A stretch of DNA of 25,211 nucleotides from Gammaproteobacteria bacterium (GCA_024234975.1 JACKNH010000042.1:1-25211), one strand, 5' to 3'. Counted from the stretch's first letter, positions 8,628-16,540 are shown. Made by a program: numbers and translations. Notes: generated by a model from the letters alone, not told the origin.

Positions 8628-9278
8628 ATGGCAATCGCAATGATTTCCCGTACCGCAGTATTGCCAGTGGCGGCCGGCCTGGCAGGCATCCTTTCGCTGG
8701 CGTTGTTCGGCGGTATGCATTCAGTCATCAAGGCTGGCCACGGTGTGATCGAGGAACGCGAAGCGTTGCCGACGATCGACTTTGTCCGCCTGATGCGTGA
8801 TACCAGCGTTGAAACACTGTCGCGCGTCAAACCGCCACCGCCACCACCGGCGCCACCGCCGCCGCCGAAGATGAAGATCGCGAGCTCGACGGTGACCCAG
8901 GGCGCATTGACCGGCCTGGAAATCCCCGACCTGGCGTTGAATGCCAACGTCGGTGGCGAGGCCATGATGGGCCGTAAGGGTGGCGCTGCGATGTTCGATG
9001 GCGACATCATCCCGCTACAGTGTCCGCCGGTTTCGTATCCCAGCGCCGCACGGCGTGCCGGCCTGAGTGGCTGGGTGCAGATTGAATTCGTGGTCGGGCC
9101 CGATGGATCGGTCAAGAGTGCGAAGGCGGTCGAGGCGCAGCCCAGAGGGGTGTTCGAGGCTGCCGCCATTACCGCGGCACAACGCTGCCGCTTCAAGCCG
9201 AAGACGGTTGATGGCAAGCCGGTGGAGCAGCGCGGACGCCGTAAGTGGAATTTCGATTTAAGCAAGAGTGGCGGGTGA
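8628..9278 (+). CDS. tonB: TonB energy transducer (TonB2-like, short proline segment)
   Basis: TonB links the ExbB/ExbD motor to outer-membrane receptors. The 216-residue product has an N-terminal membrane segment (about 10-33) and a compact proline stretch at about 69-80 (twelve residues, one alanine among prolines). Its C-terminal TonB domain runs over about 130-213 and includes the SYPSAARRAGLSGWVQIEF segment, GPDGSV and the closing WNFDL strand. The proline spacer is much shorter than in E. coli TonB, as in TonB2-type proteins. Four cysteines or more in the family are not expected, but two appear in the C-terminal domain (QCPP and QRCRF) and could form a disulphide. GAGGGAA at 8614-8620 precedes the ATG. 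The TPR gene starts 5 bases after the stop. Confidence 0.93.
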   Translation: MAIAMISRTAVLPVAAGLAGILSLALFGGMHSVIKAGHGVIEEREALPTIDFVRLMRDTSVETLSRVKPPPPPPAPPPPPKMKIASSTVTQGALTGLEIPDLALNANVGGEAMMGRKGGAAMFDGDIIPLQCPPVSYPSAARRAGLSGWVQIEFVVGPDGSVKSAKAVEAQPRGVFEAAAITAAQRCRFKPKTVDGKPVEQRGRRKWNFDLSKSGG

Positions 9279-9283
9279 AACCT

Positions 9284-10576
9284 ATGAAGAGGGTATTCAA
9301 GTCAATCAGCCTGTGCACGGCGCTGTTCGTTGGCGGTGGCGCCTTGTATTCGGTTCCCGCATTCGCGGCTGCGCAATGCGACGCCGAGGAGAAGATTGAA
9401 GGTGAAATGGGTGAGGACACCTATGGCGTGGTGCAGAAAGCCATGGAGATGCTCAGCAAGGACCAGGTGACCGAGGCCATCGCCAAGCTGGCGGAGATCG
9501 CGGACAAGGGCTCCGACTATGAGAAGGGGCTGGTCAACTACAACCTGGGTATTGCCTACAGCACGGTCAATGACTACCCCAATGCGGCCAAGGCCTTCGT
9601 CAAGGCGCTGTCAGTGAAAGCCTTGCCCCGGCAGCAGCGCGAACAATTGCAATACAACGTCGGCCAGCTGTTCATCGTCACCAACCAGTACGACGACGGC
9701 ATCAAGGCATTGCAGACCTACATGGCCCAGGCCTGCGACCCGGTGCCGGCGGAAGCTCATATCTTCCTCGCCAACGCGCTGACCGAGCGCAAGCGATTCG
9801 AAGAGGCGTTGCCGCAAATCGATGAAGCCATCGCCAAGTCGAAAGAGGTCAAGGAACTCTGGTTGCAGATGAAGCTGGCGATCAGCTACGAGCTGAAGGA
9901 TTACAAGCGCAGCGCCGACGCGTTGCTGCAACTGATCGCCAAAGTGCCGGATAAGGCGGAGTACTGGCGCCAGTTGTCCAGCGTGCTGTTTGAAATGGAT
10001 GATCGGGTGAAAGCGCTGGCGGTGCTGGCGCTGGCGGAACAGCAGGGCTTTCTGGAGAAACCGGCGGAGATTCGCAATCTGTACAGCATTTATATGATGC
10101 TGGAATCGCCATACAAGGCGGGCAGCCTGCTGGAATCAGCTATGGCGGCCAAGCGTCTGCCTTCCGACGAAGAAAATCTCAGTTCACTGTCGGATGCGTG
10201 GATCAACGCACGTGAACTGGAAAAGGCCGAAGCAACCCTGCTGACATTGGCCGATATGTCCGACAAGGGCGACTACTACTACAAGCTGGGCGCGATGTAT
10301 GGCGATAATGAACGCTGGCGCGACTCAAAGCAGATGTTGGAGAAAGCGCTGAAAAAGGGTGGCCTGAAGAGCCCGGGCGAAGTGTGGATGCGGCTTGCCG
10401 TCGCCCACTACGGCATGAAGGACAATCGCGGCGCGATCTCGGCGCTGCAAAAGGCCATCACCTTCGATGATTCGCGGCGCCAGGCAGGCGAGTGGCTGCG
10501 GGCCTTGTCAGGAACGCAGCAGCAGGCCGAGGCGGCGACCGATGAAGAAGCCGCAGCGGTCGAGGGCAAGTCGTAG
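9284..10576 (+). CDS. Exported TPR-repeat protein ending the TonB operon (430 aa)
   Basis: After a signal peptide (about residues 1-28, …SVPAFA) the protein is almost wholly helical with tetratricopeptide-like repeats. Examples are the segments beginning KGLVNYNLGIAYSTVNDYPN, LQYNVGQLFIVTNQYDDG, AHIFLANALTERKRFEEAL and WMRLAVAHYGMKDNRGAI, which show the W/L-G-Y-A-P spacing of TPRs. TPR proteins are scaffolds; this one is probably periplasmic or outer-membrane associated and may couple the TonB motor to receptors or other envelope parts. Similar genes close DUF3450/TtpC operons in other gammaproteobacteria. I start it at the ATG at 9284, which gives a clean signal peptide. The GTG at 9245 in the same frame lies inside tonB and would bury the signal. 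The C-terminus is rich in Glu and Ala. Confidence 0.85.
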   Translation: MKRVFKSISLCTALFVGGGALYSVPAFAAAQCDAEEKIEGEMGEDTYGVVQKAMEMLSKDQVTEAIAKLAEIADKGSDYEKGLVNYNLGIAYSTVNDYPNAAKAFVKALSVKALPRQQREQLQYNVGQLFIVTNQYDDGIKALQTYMAQACDPVPAEAHIFLANALTERKRFEEALPQIDEAIAKSKEVKELWLQMKLAISYELKDYKRSADALLQLIAKVPDKAEYWRQLSSVLFEMDDRVKALAVLALAEQQGFLEKPAEIRNLYSIYMMLESPYKAGSLLESAMAAKRLPSDEENLSSLSDAWINARELEKAEATLLTLADMSDKGDYYYKLGAMYGDNERWRDSKQMLEKALKKGGLKSPGEVWMRLAVAHYGMKDNRGAISALQKAITFDDSRRQAGEWLRALSGTQQQAEAATDEEAAAVEGKS

Positions 10577-10632
10577 GTAGTCGAACACTCAGCGGATCGT
10601 CGCGGCCCGCCGAGACCGCGGCGCACCCAGTC

Positions 10633-10938
10633 TCAATTGCAATACCCGGTCGAACGCGCAAACTCTGCGCGTGGCCGGGTGATTGTGCACGTCTCGAACC
10701 ACGTCGCACGTATCACGCGCAAGAATACGCGGCAATCGATCTTCAGTGAGCCCATTCCGCCCGTATCAACCGTCTGATGCTCGCTACCCGGGTCGCAGAC
10801 CAATCGCATTAATTGATCTACCAACCGCGCAACGCCATACCACTGTGATTGCCAGTTGAGAACCTCGCCAGGTGAGCTAATCCAATCGCTGGGTCCGCAC
10901 AGGGTTTGAAAAAAATACAACGCCCAGTTCTGAATCAT
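10633..10938 (-). CDS. Hypothetical small protein, doubtful (101 aa; up to 136 aa from 11043)
   Basis: I do not recognise this ORF. It is the only open frame of any size in the interval. From the ATG at 10938 it would encode about 101 residues with several tryptophans and cysteines and no evident signal peptide or membrane helix. Upstream in-frame ATGs reach back to 11043. None of the starts has a strong ribosome binding site. For it: no long plus-strand ORF competes, and the codon mix is not the arginine-rich pattern of shadow ORFs. Against it: both ends overlap hairpin-forming repeats, composition is unusual, and it stands alone on its strand. It could be an orphan gene, a relic, or non-coding. 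Confidence 0.25.
   Translation of the reverse strand: MIQNWALYFFQTLCGPSDWISSPGEVLNWQSQWYGVARLVDQLMRLVCDPGSEHQTVDTGGMGSLKIDCRVFLRVIRATWFETCTITRPRAEFARSTGYCN
10644..10680. other. Two-tier hairpin downstream of the TPR gene
   Basis: ACCCGG (10644-10649) pairs with CCGGGT (10675-10680), and inside it CGCGCA (10655-10660) pairs with TGCGCG (10666-10671) around an AACTC loop. It begins 68 bases after the TPR stop. No T-tract follows, so it is only a possible transcript end or RNA-stability element for the TonB operon. Confidence 0.45.
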
Positions 10939-10971
10939 TGCGCCGAACCTGACGACAATGTAGCGTGAGCA

Positions 10972-11007
10972 GGGCGCAGTTCCAGCATGGAAGCAGGAAC
11001 TGCGCCC
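10972..11007. repeat. Perfect 12-bp inverted repeat
   Basis: GGGCGCAGTTCC (10972-10983) is perfectly repeated in inverse at 10996-11007, with a 12-base loop. No T-tract flanks it on either strand. It could be a REP-like element, a protein-binding palindrome or part of a structured RNA. Confidence 0.6.
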
Positions 11008-11110
11008 GAAGATGAGTCCTGCATGAGCTTGTGCGTTGCACATGGTCCCGGGTTGCCGGATGGCGAATCATTCAATCGTTCCCTATCGCAGGCATACGGC
11101 AGTTGCTGGT

Positions 11111-11137
11111 GTGACATTCACCGCCGTTGGCTATACT
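11111..11137 (+). promoter_or_regulatory. Candidate sigma70-type promoter for the CheB-CheR-kinase gene
   Basis: TATACT at 11132-11137 is an excellent -10 box. GTGACA at 11111-11116 matches the -35 consensus at five of six positions, with a rather short 15-base spacer. Transcription would start near 11144, leaving a leader of roughly 135 bases before the ATG at 11281. Confidence 0.4.
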
Positions 11138-11270
11138 AATCCGCGAAGTGATGCTCAGAAGCTTTTATTTAAAAACGGATTTCTTCCCTTGCCAGATAGT
11201 TGAACACGCCTTGGGGGGCCAACCTGGCCCGGGCAGGTGGTGGCACCAGTCCAGAGTGCCGTCACGGACG

Positions 11271-11276
11271 AAAGGA
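11271..11276 (+). promoter_or_regulatory. Ribosome binding site that fixes the CheB-CheR-kinase start
   Basis: AAAGGA lies 4 bases before the ATG at 11281. The frame is open to an ATG at 11200, but the CheB domain begins directly after the downstream ATG and the upstream 27 residues resemble no known N-terminus. Confidence 0.55.
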
Positions 11277-11280
11277 CTTT

Positions 11281-14200
11281 ATGGACCAGCAAATCAGCGT
11301 CAGTCATGTCGTCGGTATAGGTGCCTCTGCCGGTGGACTGGAAGCATTGGAATCGTTTTTCGCACGAGTCCCTTCCGACACGGGGATGGCATTCGTCGTC
11401 ATCCAGCACCTGACGCCGGATTTCAAGAGCGTTATGGATGAGCTGCTAGCCCGCCATACAGAGATGGCGATCCGGGTCATCGACGAAGGGATGCCACTCG
11501 AACCGAACACCGTCTACCTGATCCCGTCGCGCAAGATGATTACCATCGATGCGAAGGTGTTCCACGTGACCGAGCGCGACCAGCGGCTGGCCCTGCATCT
11601 GCCGATCGATTTGTTCCTGGTCTCGCTGGCTGAGACATGGCACAACCATGCGATAGCAATCATTTTGTCCGGTACCGGCAGCGACGGCACGCGCGGTGTG
11701 CGGGCGATTCATGAGCAAGGCGGTCTGGTCGTCTGTCAGACGCCGGAGACTGCCCATTTTGACGGCATGCCGCGCAGTGCGATTGGTTCGGGCGTGGTCG
11801 ACATCACCTCCGCCCCGGCGGCGATGCCAAATGTGCTGCTCGACTACATCAGGCACGAACACCACATTTCCGACACATTGGCCGGCGCTGAAGTGCAGGG
11901 TGAATCCGACGATCCGTTCATGCCGATCTATAACATTCTCGGTACGCGCTTCGGCGTCGAATTCAACCACTACAAGCCCGGTACAATCTCGCGCCGGATC
12001 GAGCGGCGGATGGCTTTGCACGGCGTGCCATCGGTCCACGACTACGTCGAATTGCTCAAGGCGCTGCCCAATGAACCGCTGAACCTGTATCGGGATTTGT
12101 TGATTGGAGTCACCGAATTTTTCCGCGATCGTGCCGCATGGGAAGTGCTCGAAGAGACAATCATTCCCAAAGTCTGCGCCGACGCATCGGCGGAACGCGA
12201 AATTCGCTGCTGGGTGCCAGGTACCGCGACCGGCGAAGAAGCCTATAGTCTCGCCATCGCCATACACGAGTACCTCACGCATCACGACCTGCCGGTTAAC
12301 GTTCGGATATTCGCCACTGATGTCCATCTCGATTCACTCGAGACCGCTGGCGCCGGCATCTACAACGGTTCTGCGCTTACCACCATTTCACCCAAGCGGG
12401 CCAGCCGCTATTTCAAGCGCATCGAGGACGATCGGTTTCAGATAATGCCGGAGATCCGTTCGCTGGTGGTATTCGCCAAGCAGAACCTGACCCGTGATCC
12501 GCCGTTCACGCGCCTGGATCTCATTACCTGTCGCAACACCTTGATCTATTTCGATCAGGAAACGCAGAACCGGGTGCTGTGTACATTTCACTTTGCACTT
12601 AATTTGGGCGGCCACCTGTTCCTCGGCTCGAGCGAGTCACTCGGGGTGTTGAGCGAGGAGTTCGAGGTCGCTGAACGCCAGTGGAAGATCTTCAGCAAGC
12701 GGCGCGACATCCGCCTGCCTCCAGCGATACGTACTGACGAATCCACATCGGCCTACGAGAAGGATGCGCTGCTGCGCTGGAGCAACCGTGCCCATCCGCG
12801 CAACCTGGTGGGGCGCGATGTCACGATGCTGCGCTCCTATGACATTCTGCTGGAGCGCTACGTGCCACCGGCAGTGCTGCTCGATGAGAACGGGCGGCTG
12901 GTACATACCTTCAACAAGGCTTCAGAATACCTGCGGCCACGGCCGGGCGCGGCATCTCTCAGCATCATGGACCTGGTCCATCCGGATTTGCGGATGGCGG
13001 TATCGACCGGCCTGCAACGTGCGACACGCGAACCTGCCGGCGTCAGGTACGGCGGCATCCGGGTACGGATGAGCGACGACGACGTGCGGATCGTCCGCGT
13101 CACTGCCGAGCTTCTCGGCCGACATACCCCTTCGGACCATTTCCTCATTGTGTTCGAGGAAGCACAGGCACTGGAATCGGTGCCGGCGCTGCTCGACGCC
13201 GCAACCGGCGCGGAGGTTGCCACCGATGAACTGCCGACGCTCGATCCCGATAGCGCGCAGTCCGAGCACGTCGCGCGACTGGAGCAGGAACTGCGCTATA
13301 CCAAGGAGTACCTGCAGGCGACGATTGAGGAACTGGAAACCAGCAACGAGGAATTGCAGGCCACTAACGAGGAATTGATGTCGGCCAATGAGGAGCTGCA
13401 GAGCACGAACGAGGAATTGCACTCCGTCAATGAAGAGTTGTACACGGTGAACAAGGAATACGAAATGAAGATCAACGAGCTCACCGTGCTCAACGATGAC
13501 ATGGACAACCTGCTCGCCAGTACCGAAATCGGCACGGTGTTTCTCGATGAAGCCCTGTGTGTACGGCGCTTCACACCCGCCGTCGGCCGGCAGTTCAGTC
13601 TGCTTGCGCAGGACATCGGCCGGCCGATTGCGCACCTGAACCGGAAAGTTAATTTTCCCGAATTCCTCAGCAAGCTTGGCGCAGTATTGAATTCCGGCGA
13701 GGAAAGCGAGTTCGAAGTCTGCGATACCGACGGCAACTGGTTCCTGATGCGCATGCACCCCTATCGGCACGAGACTGGCCGCATCGGCGGCGTCGTTGTC
13801 ACCTTCGTCGATATCAGCCGCATCAAGGAGGCCTCTGAACAGCTCGAACAGCGCAACGAGAACCTGCAGGGATTTGCCTATGCAGTGTCGCATGACCTGA
13901 GTGAACCCCTGCGCATGGTGTCGGGTTTTGCACGGCTGCTGGCAGACAAGTATGACGATGCTCTGGACGACAAGGCCCGCCGATATATCTCTCAGATCGA
14001 GACCGGCGCCGGCCGCCTGCACACGATGTTGCAGGGAATACTCGAGTATTCAAGGGTGGTGACGCGGGCCGAAGTCCGCGAGGTGGTGGATTTCTACGAT
14101 CTGGTGGAAGACGCCAGGACTGCGCTGAGTACGCTGATTGCCAAAACCGGTGCGCGGATAGACACTCGCATCCTGCCCAACCGGATACTGGTCGACCGGC

Positions 14201-14562
14201 GCCAGATTGTCAGGGTGATCCGCGAACTGATCGAGAACGCGATCAAGTTCAGCGGTGATGCCAAGCCGGAAGTGAAGTTCGATTCCAAGCTGGACAACGA
14301 GGACTGGCTGATCTCCGTCGCCGATAATGGTATCGGCATCCAGATGGCGGACCGCGAACGGGTTTTTCACATGTTCTGGCGTTCGGAGAAGAGCTCGGAG
14401 CTGCCCGGGACGGGCGTCGGGCTGGCGGTGGCGCGGCGGATCGCCGAACGGCACGGTGGCAGCCTGACATGTGAGGCCGGACCGGACGGCCGCGGCTGTT
14501 TCGAACTCAGGCTGCCGGCAGCGATTGAGGAATCGTCCGCAGAGGCGCCGACAGCAGACTGA
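11281..14562 (+). CDS. CheB-CheR-PAS-coiled coil-PAS-histidine kinase fusion (1093 aa)
   Basis: A single chain joins chemotaxis-type protein methylation enzymes to a sensor kinase. A CheB methylesterase (about 8-195) carries catalytic Ser16 (GASAGG), His43 (VIQHL) and Asp135 (GTGSDGT). A CheR methyltransferase (about 218-475) has GVTEFFRD, the SAM loop WVPGTATGEEAYSLA and the CRNTLIYFD motif. A PAS-like domain (about 520-625) is followed by a signalling helix of EEL/NEEL heptads (about 661-746), a second PAS (about 747-850), a HisKA domain with His871 in SHDLSEPL, and an HATPase (about 960-1085) with N-box ELIENAIKF, DNGIGI and GTGVGLA. No receiver is fused and no membrane helix is seen, so it is cytoplasmic. 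The family is widespread in environmental proteobacteria, with mostly unknown substrates. No chemoreceptor or cheA is nearby. Its last 56 bases overlap the convergent PAS-GGDEF-EAL gene. Confidence 0.93.
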   Translation: MDQQISVSHVVGIGASAGGLEALESFFARVPSDTGMAFVVIQHLTPDFKSVMDELLARHTEMAIRVIDEGMPLEPNTVYLIPSRKMITIDAKVFHVTERDQRLALHLPIDLFLVSLAETWHNHAIAIILSGTGSDGTRGVRAIHEQGGLVVCQTPETAHFDGMPRSAIGSGVVDITSAPAAMPNVLLDYIRHEHHISDTLAGAEVQGESDDPFMPIYNILGTRFGVEFNHYKPGTISRRIERRMALHGVPSVHDYVELLKALPNEPLNLYRDLLIGVTEFFRDRAAWEVLEETIIPKVCADASAEREIRCWVPGTATGEEAYSLAIAIHEYLTHHDLPVNVRIFATDVHLDSLETAGAGIYNGSALTTISPKRASRYFKRIEDDRFQIMPEIRSLVVFAKQNLTRDPPFTRLDLITCRNTLIYFDQETQNRVLCTFHFALNLGGHLFLGSSESLGVLSEEFEVAERQWKIFSKRRDIRLPPAIRTDESTSAYEKDALLRWSNRAHPRNLVGRDVTMLRSYDILLERYVPPAVLLDENGRLVHTFNKASEYLRPRPGAASLSIMDLVHPDLRMAVSTGLQRATREPAGVRYGGIRVRMSDDDVRIVRVTAELLGRHTPSDHFLIVFEEAQALESVPALLDAATGAEVATDELPTLDPDSAQSEHVARLEQELRYTKEYLQATIEELETSNEELQATNEELMSANEELQSTNEELHSVNEELYTVNKEYEMKINELTVLNDDMDNLLASTEIGTVFLDEALCVRRFTPAVGRQFSLLAQDIGRPIAHLNRKVNFPEFLSKLGAVLNSGEESEFEVCDTDGNWFLMRMHPYRHETGRIGGVVVTFVDISRIKEASEQLEQRNENLQGFAYAVSHDLSEPLRMVSGFARLLADKYDDALDDKARRYISQIETGAGRLHTMLQGILEYSRVVTRAEVREVVDFYDLVEDARTALSTLIAKTGARIDTRILPNRILVDRRQIVRVIRELIENAIKFSGDAKPEVKFDSKLDNEDWLISVADNGIGIQMADRERVFHMFWRSEKSSELPGTGVGLAVARRIAERHGGSLTCEAGPDGRGCFELRLPAAIEESSAEAPTAD
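13327..13452 (+). repeat. Six imperfect 21-bp tandem repeats encoding NEEL heptads
   Basis: Six consecutive 21-base units each encode one heptad: EELETSN, EELQATN, EELMSAN, EELQSTN, EELHSVN, EELYTVN. The repeat lies inside the CheB-CheR-kinase gene and forms a dimeric coiled-coil signalling helix between the two PAS domains. Unit number could vary between strains by slippage without breaking the frame. Confidence 0.85.
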
Positions 14563-16291
14563 GGAAATGTTCGGCGGAATCGGGCCGGGCGAACAGGAAC
14601 CCCTGCATAAGCTTGACACCCCAGGCCGCGAGCTTGGACATCTGTGATTCGGTTTCCACACCTTCGGCGATGACTTCGATGCCGAGATTTTCCGCCATTG
14701 ATGTCATAGCCATGATGATGGCGCCGTTGCCCTCGTTGTGATCGAGGCCGAGCACGAAGGATTTGTCGATCTTGATGCGGTTGAAAGGGAAGTCATTGAG
14801 GCACCGAAGGGACGAGTAGCCGGTGCCGAAGTCATCCAATGCCAGGCGGACGCCAAGCTCCGACAACTGGCCCAGCACTTTGGCGGCGGAAGCCGGCTGG
14901 TGCATGACGCTGGTTTCGGTGATTTCGATCTCCAATAGCGAGGGCGGCAGGCCGGACGTCGCCAGCGCATCCTGCACATAGCCTATCAGGCGCTCGGAAG
15001 AGACGTCGCGTGCCGAAACGTTGACGGCGATGCAATCGAGTTGATAGCCCTCATCAAGCCAGCGGCGGGCGTCGGCGCAGGCACGGTGCAATACCCATTC
15101 ACCGATCTTTTCCGTCAGACCGGCGTGTTCGGCGATTTCGATGAACTCGTCCGGCAGGATCCGGCCGCGTACCGGGTGCTCCCACCGAAGCAGCGCTTCA
15201 CAACCGGAGATATGGCGGGCATCGATGTCCACCTGCGCCTGGTACTCAAGTCGTAACTGTAACCCTGATACAGCCATGCCGAGGTCGGCCTCGAGCTGGC
15301 GGCGGCGTGCTGCCACCGCATCGACCTGGGGTGAATAGTAGCCAAAGCCGTCGCGGCGCGATTTCTTCACCTGATACATGGCGACATCCGCCTGTTTGAT
15401 CAGCAGGCCGGCATCCCGGGTGGACTTATCGAACAAGGTTGCGCCGAAGGATGCCGACAACTGCAGCGGGCGGTCGGCGACGCCGTAAACGGGCCGGTTG
15501 ATTTCATCGCGGAGTTTGCCGAGCACGACATCGACGTCCGCTTGACTGGTGATGTTTTCCAGAATCAGGAGGAACTCATCGCCACTGTAGCGGCAAACGG
15601 TGTCCTGTTCGCGGACAGCCATTGCCAGCCGGGTGGCGGCTTCGACCAGTATCGCGTCGCCGACGGCGTGGCCGAAGGTGTCGTTATAGAACTTGAAGCG
15701 GTCGAGGTCGACGAAAACCAGTGCGCCCATCCAGCCGTTCCGGCGGCAGCGCGTAACCGCGCGCACGAGGCGGTCCTCGAACAGGTAGCGGTTTGCCAGC
15801 CCGGTCAGGGCGTCGTGGTGGGCGATATGTTCCAGACGCTCGGACGCCTTCTTGAGCGTCTTCTCCACCTGCCAGCGCCGCGACATGTCGAGAATTGCAT
15901 TGTGCGAATATTCGAAGTGATTGCCCCGCATGATCGGGGTGCTGACCAGCGTCGTCGGCAAAGTGGTGCCCCGCGGCATGACCATGGTGAGGTCGGTTTC
16001 ACAGCGCTCGCCATTGGCGACTCTGGTCAGGTGTGATACCAGCCGTCGCTGGTCCTCCTGCGCGACCAGGGTGACGAACGGCCGCCGCTGCATGTAATTG
16101 ACCGGCCGTCCGAGCAGGTGCGCTGTCGCATGGTTGGCGGCCAGAACCTGGCCGGGTTCGTCGAGGCAGACCATCGCAATTGGCGCCCGATCAAACAGTT
16201 GCGCACGGTCCATGGCTGGTTCGCCGCGTTGCAGGTATTCAATCGGTAACAAGCGGGGAGGCATCGCCCACCGCGCGTCCGGATCATCCAT
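14507..16291 (-). CDS. PAS-GGDEF-EAL cyclic-di-GMP enzyme (594 aa)
   Basis: The domains are PAS (about 30-140), GGDEF diguanylate cyclase (about 155-315) and EAL phosphodiesterase (about 335-580). The cyclase signature reads SGDEF (236-240), a tolerated variant, with an RxxD inhibitory site (REQD, 227-230) five residues upstream. The EAL domain keeps Glu365 (EALLR), the Asn of NVSARD, the Glu of EITET, the DDFGTGYSS acidic pair, the Lys of KIDKSF and the AEGVET glutamate, so phosphodiesterase activity is likely. No membrane helix is visible; the PAS presumably senses a cytoplasmic or bound ligand. I start it at the ATG at 16291 (AAGG 7 bases upstream). A GTG at 16354 with a good GGAAGG site is a serious alternative and would add 21 residues. 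The 3' end overlaps the kinase gene by 56 bases. Confidence 0.9.
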   Translation of the reverse strand: MDDPDARWAMPPRLLPIEYLQRGEPAMDRAQLFDRAPIAMVCLDEPGQVLAANHATAHLLGRPVNYMQRRPFVTLVAQEDQRRLVSHLTRVANGERCETDLTMVMPRGTTLPTTLVSTPIMRGNHFEYSHNAILDMSRRWQVEKTLKKASERLEHIAHHDALTGLANRYLFEDRLVRAVTRCRRNGWMGALVFVDLDRFKFYNDTFGHAVGDAILVEAATRLAMAVREQDTVCRYSGDEFLLILENITSQADVDVVLGKLRDEINRPVYGVADRPLQLSASFGATLFDKSTRDAGLLIKQADVAMYQVKKSRRDGFGYYSPQVDAVAARRRQLEADLGMAVSGLQLRLEYQAQVDIDARHISGCEALLRWEHPVRGRILPDEFIEIAEHAGLTEKIGEWVLHRACADARRWLDEGYQLDCIAVNVSARDVSSERLIGYVQDALATSGLPPSLLEIEITETSVMHQPASAAKVLGQLSELGVRLALDDFGTGYSSLRCLNDFPFNRIKIDKSFVLGLDHNEGNGAIIMAMTSMAENLGIEVIAEGVETESQMSKLAAWGVKLMQGFLFARPDSAEHFLSLLSAPLRTIPQSLPAA

Positions 16292-16540
16292 TTTCAAGCC
16301 TTGCGCTCTCGCCTTTAATCTGTGCCTCGCAGGGGTACCAGCCTCCGGGGCCACGCTCTACCTTCCGATCTCGCTGGAAGGGCGGCCGGATGCGCCAAAG
16401 CAGGTGCTGGCCCGATATGGCCAGGTGCGGCATTTCCAACCCTCCCCAGCTGTATCGGCCGAATCGGTAATACCTAAAGGGAATCATTCGCAAAGCCGCT
16501 ACATTGCAAGATAAAAAAGTCAGGCGCGGAGTCACGCACG
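16292..16540. promoter_or_regulatory. Divergent intergenic region between two GGDEF-EAL genes
   Basis: About 250 bases separate the diverging c-di-GMP genes, so promoters for both should lie here. I could not place convincing -35/-10 pairs. GGAG at 16528-16531 serves the plus-strand gene and GGAAGG (minus strand, about 16361-16366) precedes the possible GTG start of the minus-strand gene. Confidence 0.45.

Larger units (their letters stand above)
10577..11280. other. Long gene-poor interval between TonB operon and signalling island
   Basis: About 700 bases without a confident gene. Base composition looks visibly more A/T-rich than the flanking genes. It holds two clear hairpins (10644-10680 and 10972-11007), a promoter-like pair at 11111-11137, and one weak minus-strand ORF (10633-10938 or 11043). 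No tRNA or recognisable small RNA family was seen. It may contain the operon terminator, a small RNA or a decayed insert. Confidence 0.5.

Noticed and set aside
11200..11280. Longer N-terminus for the CheB-CheR-kinase protein
   Set aside because: The upstream ATG lacks a ribosome binding site, and the CheB fold starts directly after the downstream ATG.
13327..13452. Tandem 21-bp units considered as a CRISPR or minisatellite
   Set aside because: The units are contiguous, without spacers, in frame and match a coiled-coil heptad; they are protein-coding.
12922..14022. 366-codon minus-strand ORF opposite the CheB-CheR-kinase coil region
   Set aside because: Its regular leucine/glutamine pattern mirrors the NEEL heptads read on the other strand, so it is a shadow.
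16353..16371. Stretch resembling the end of an Illumina sequencing adapter (ACGCTCT, three extra bases, TTCCGATCT)
   Set aside because: The match is interrupted by three bases and sits in otherwise normal flanking sequence, so chance is more likely than contamination. Read coverage across the site would settle it.
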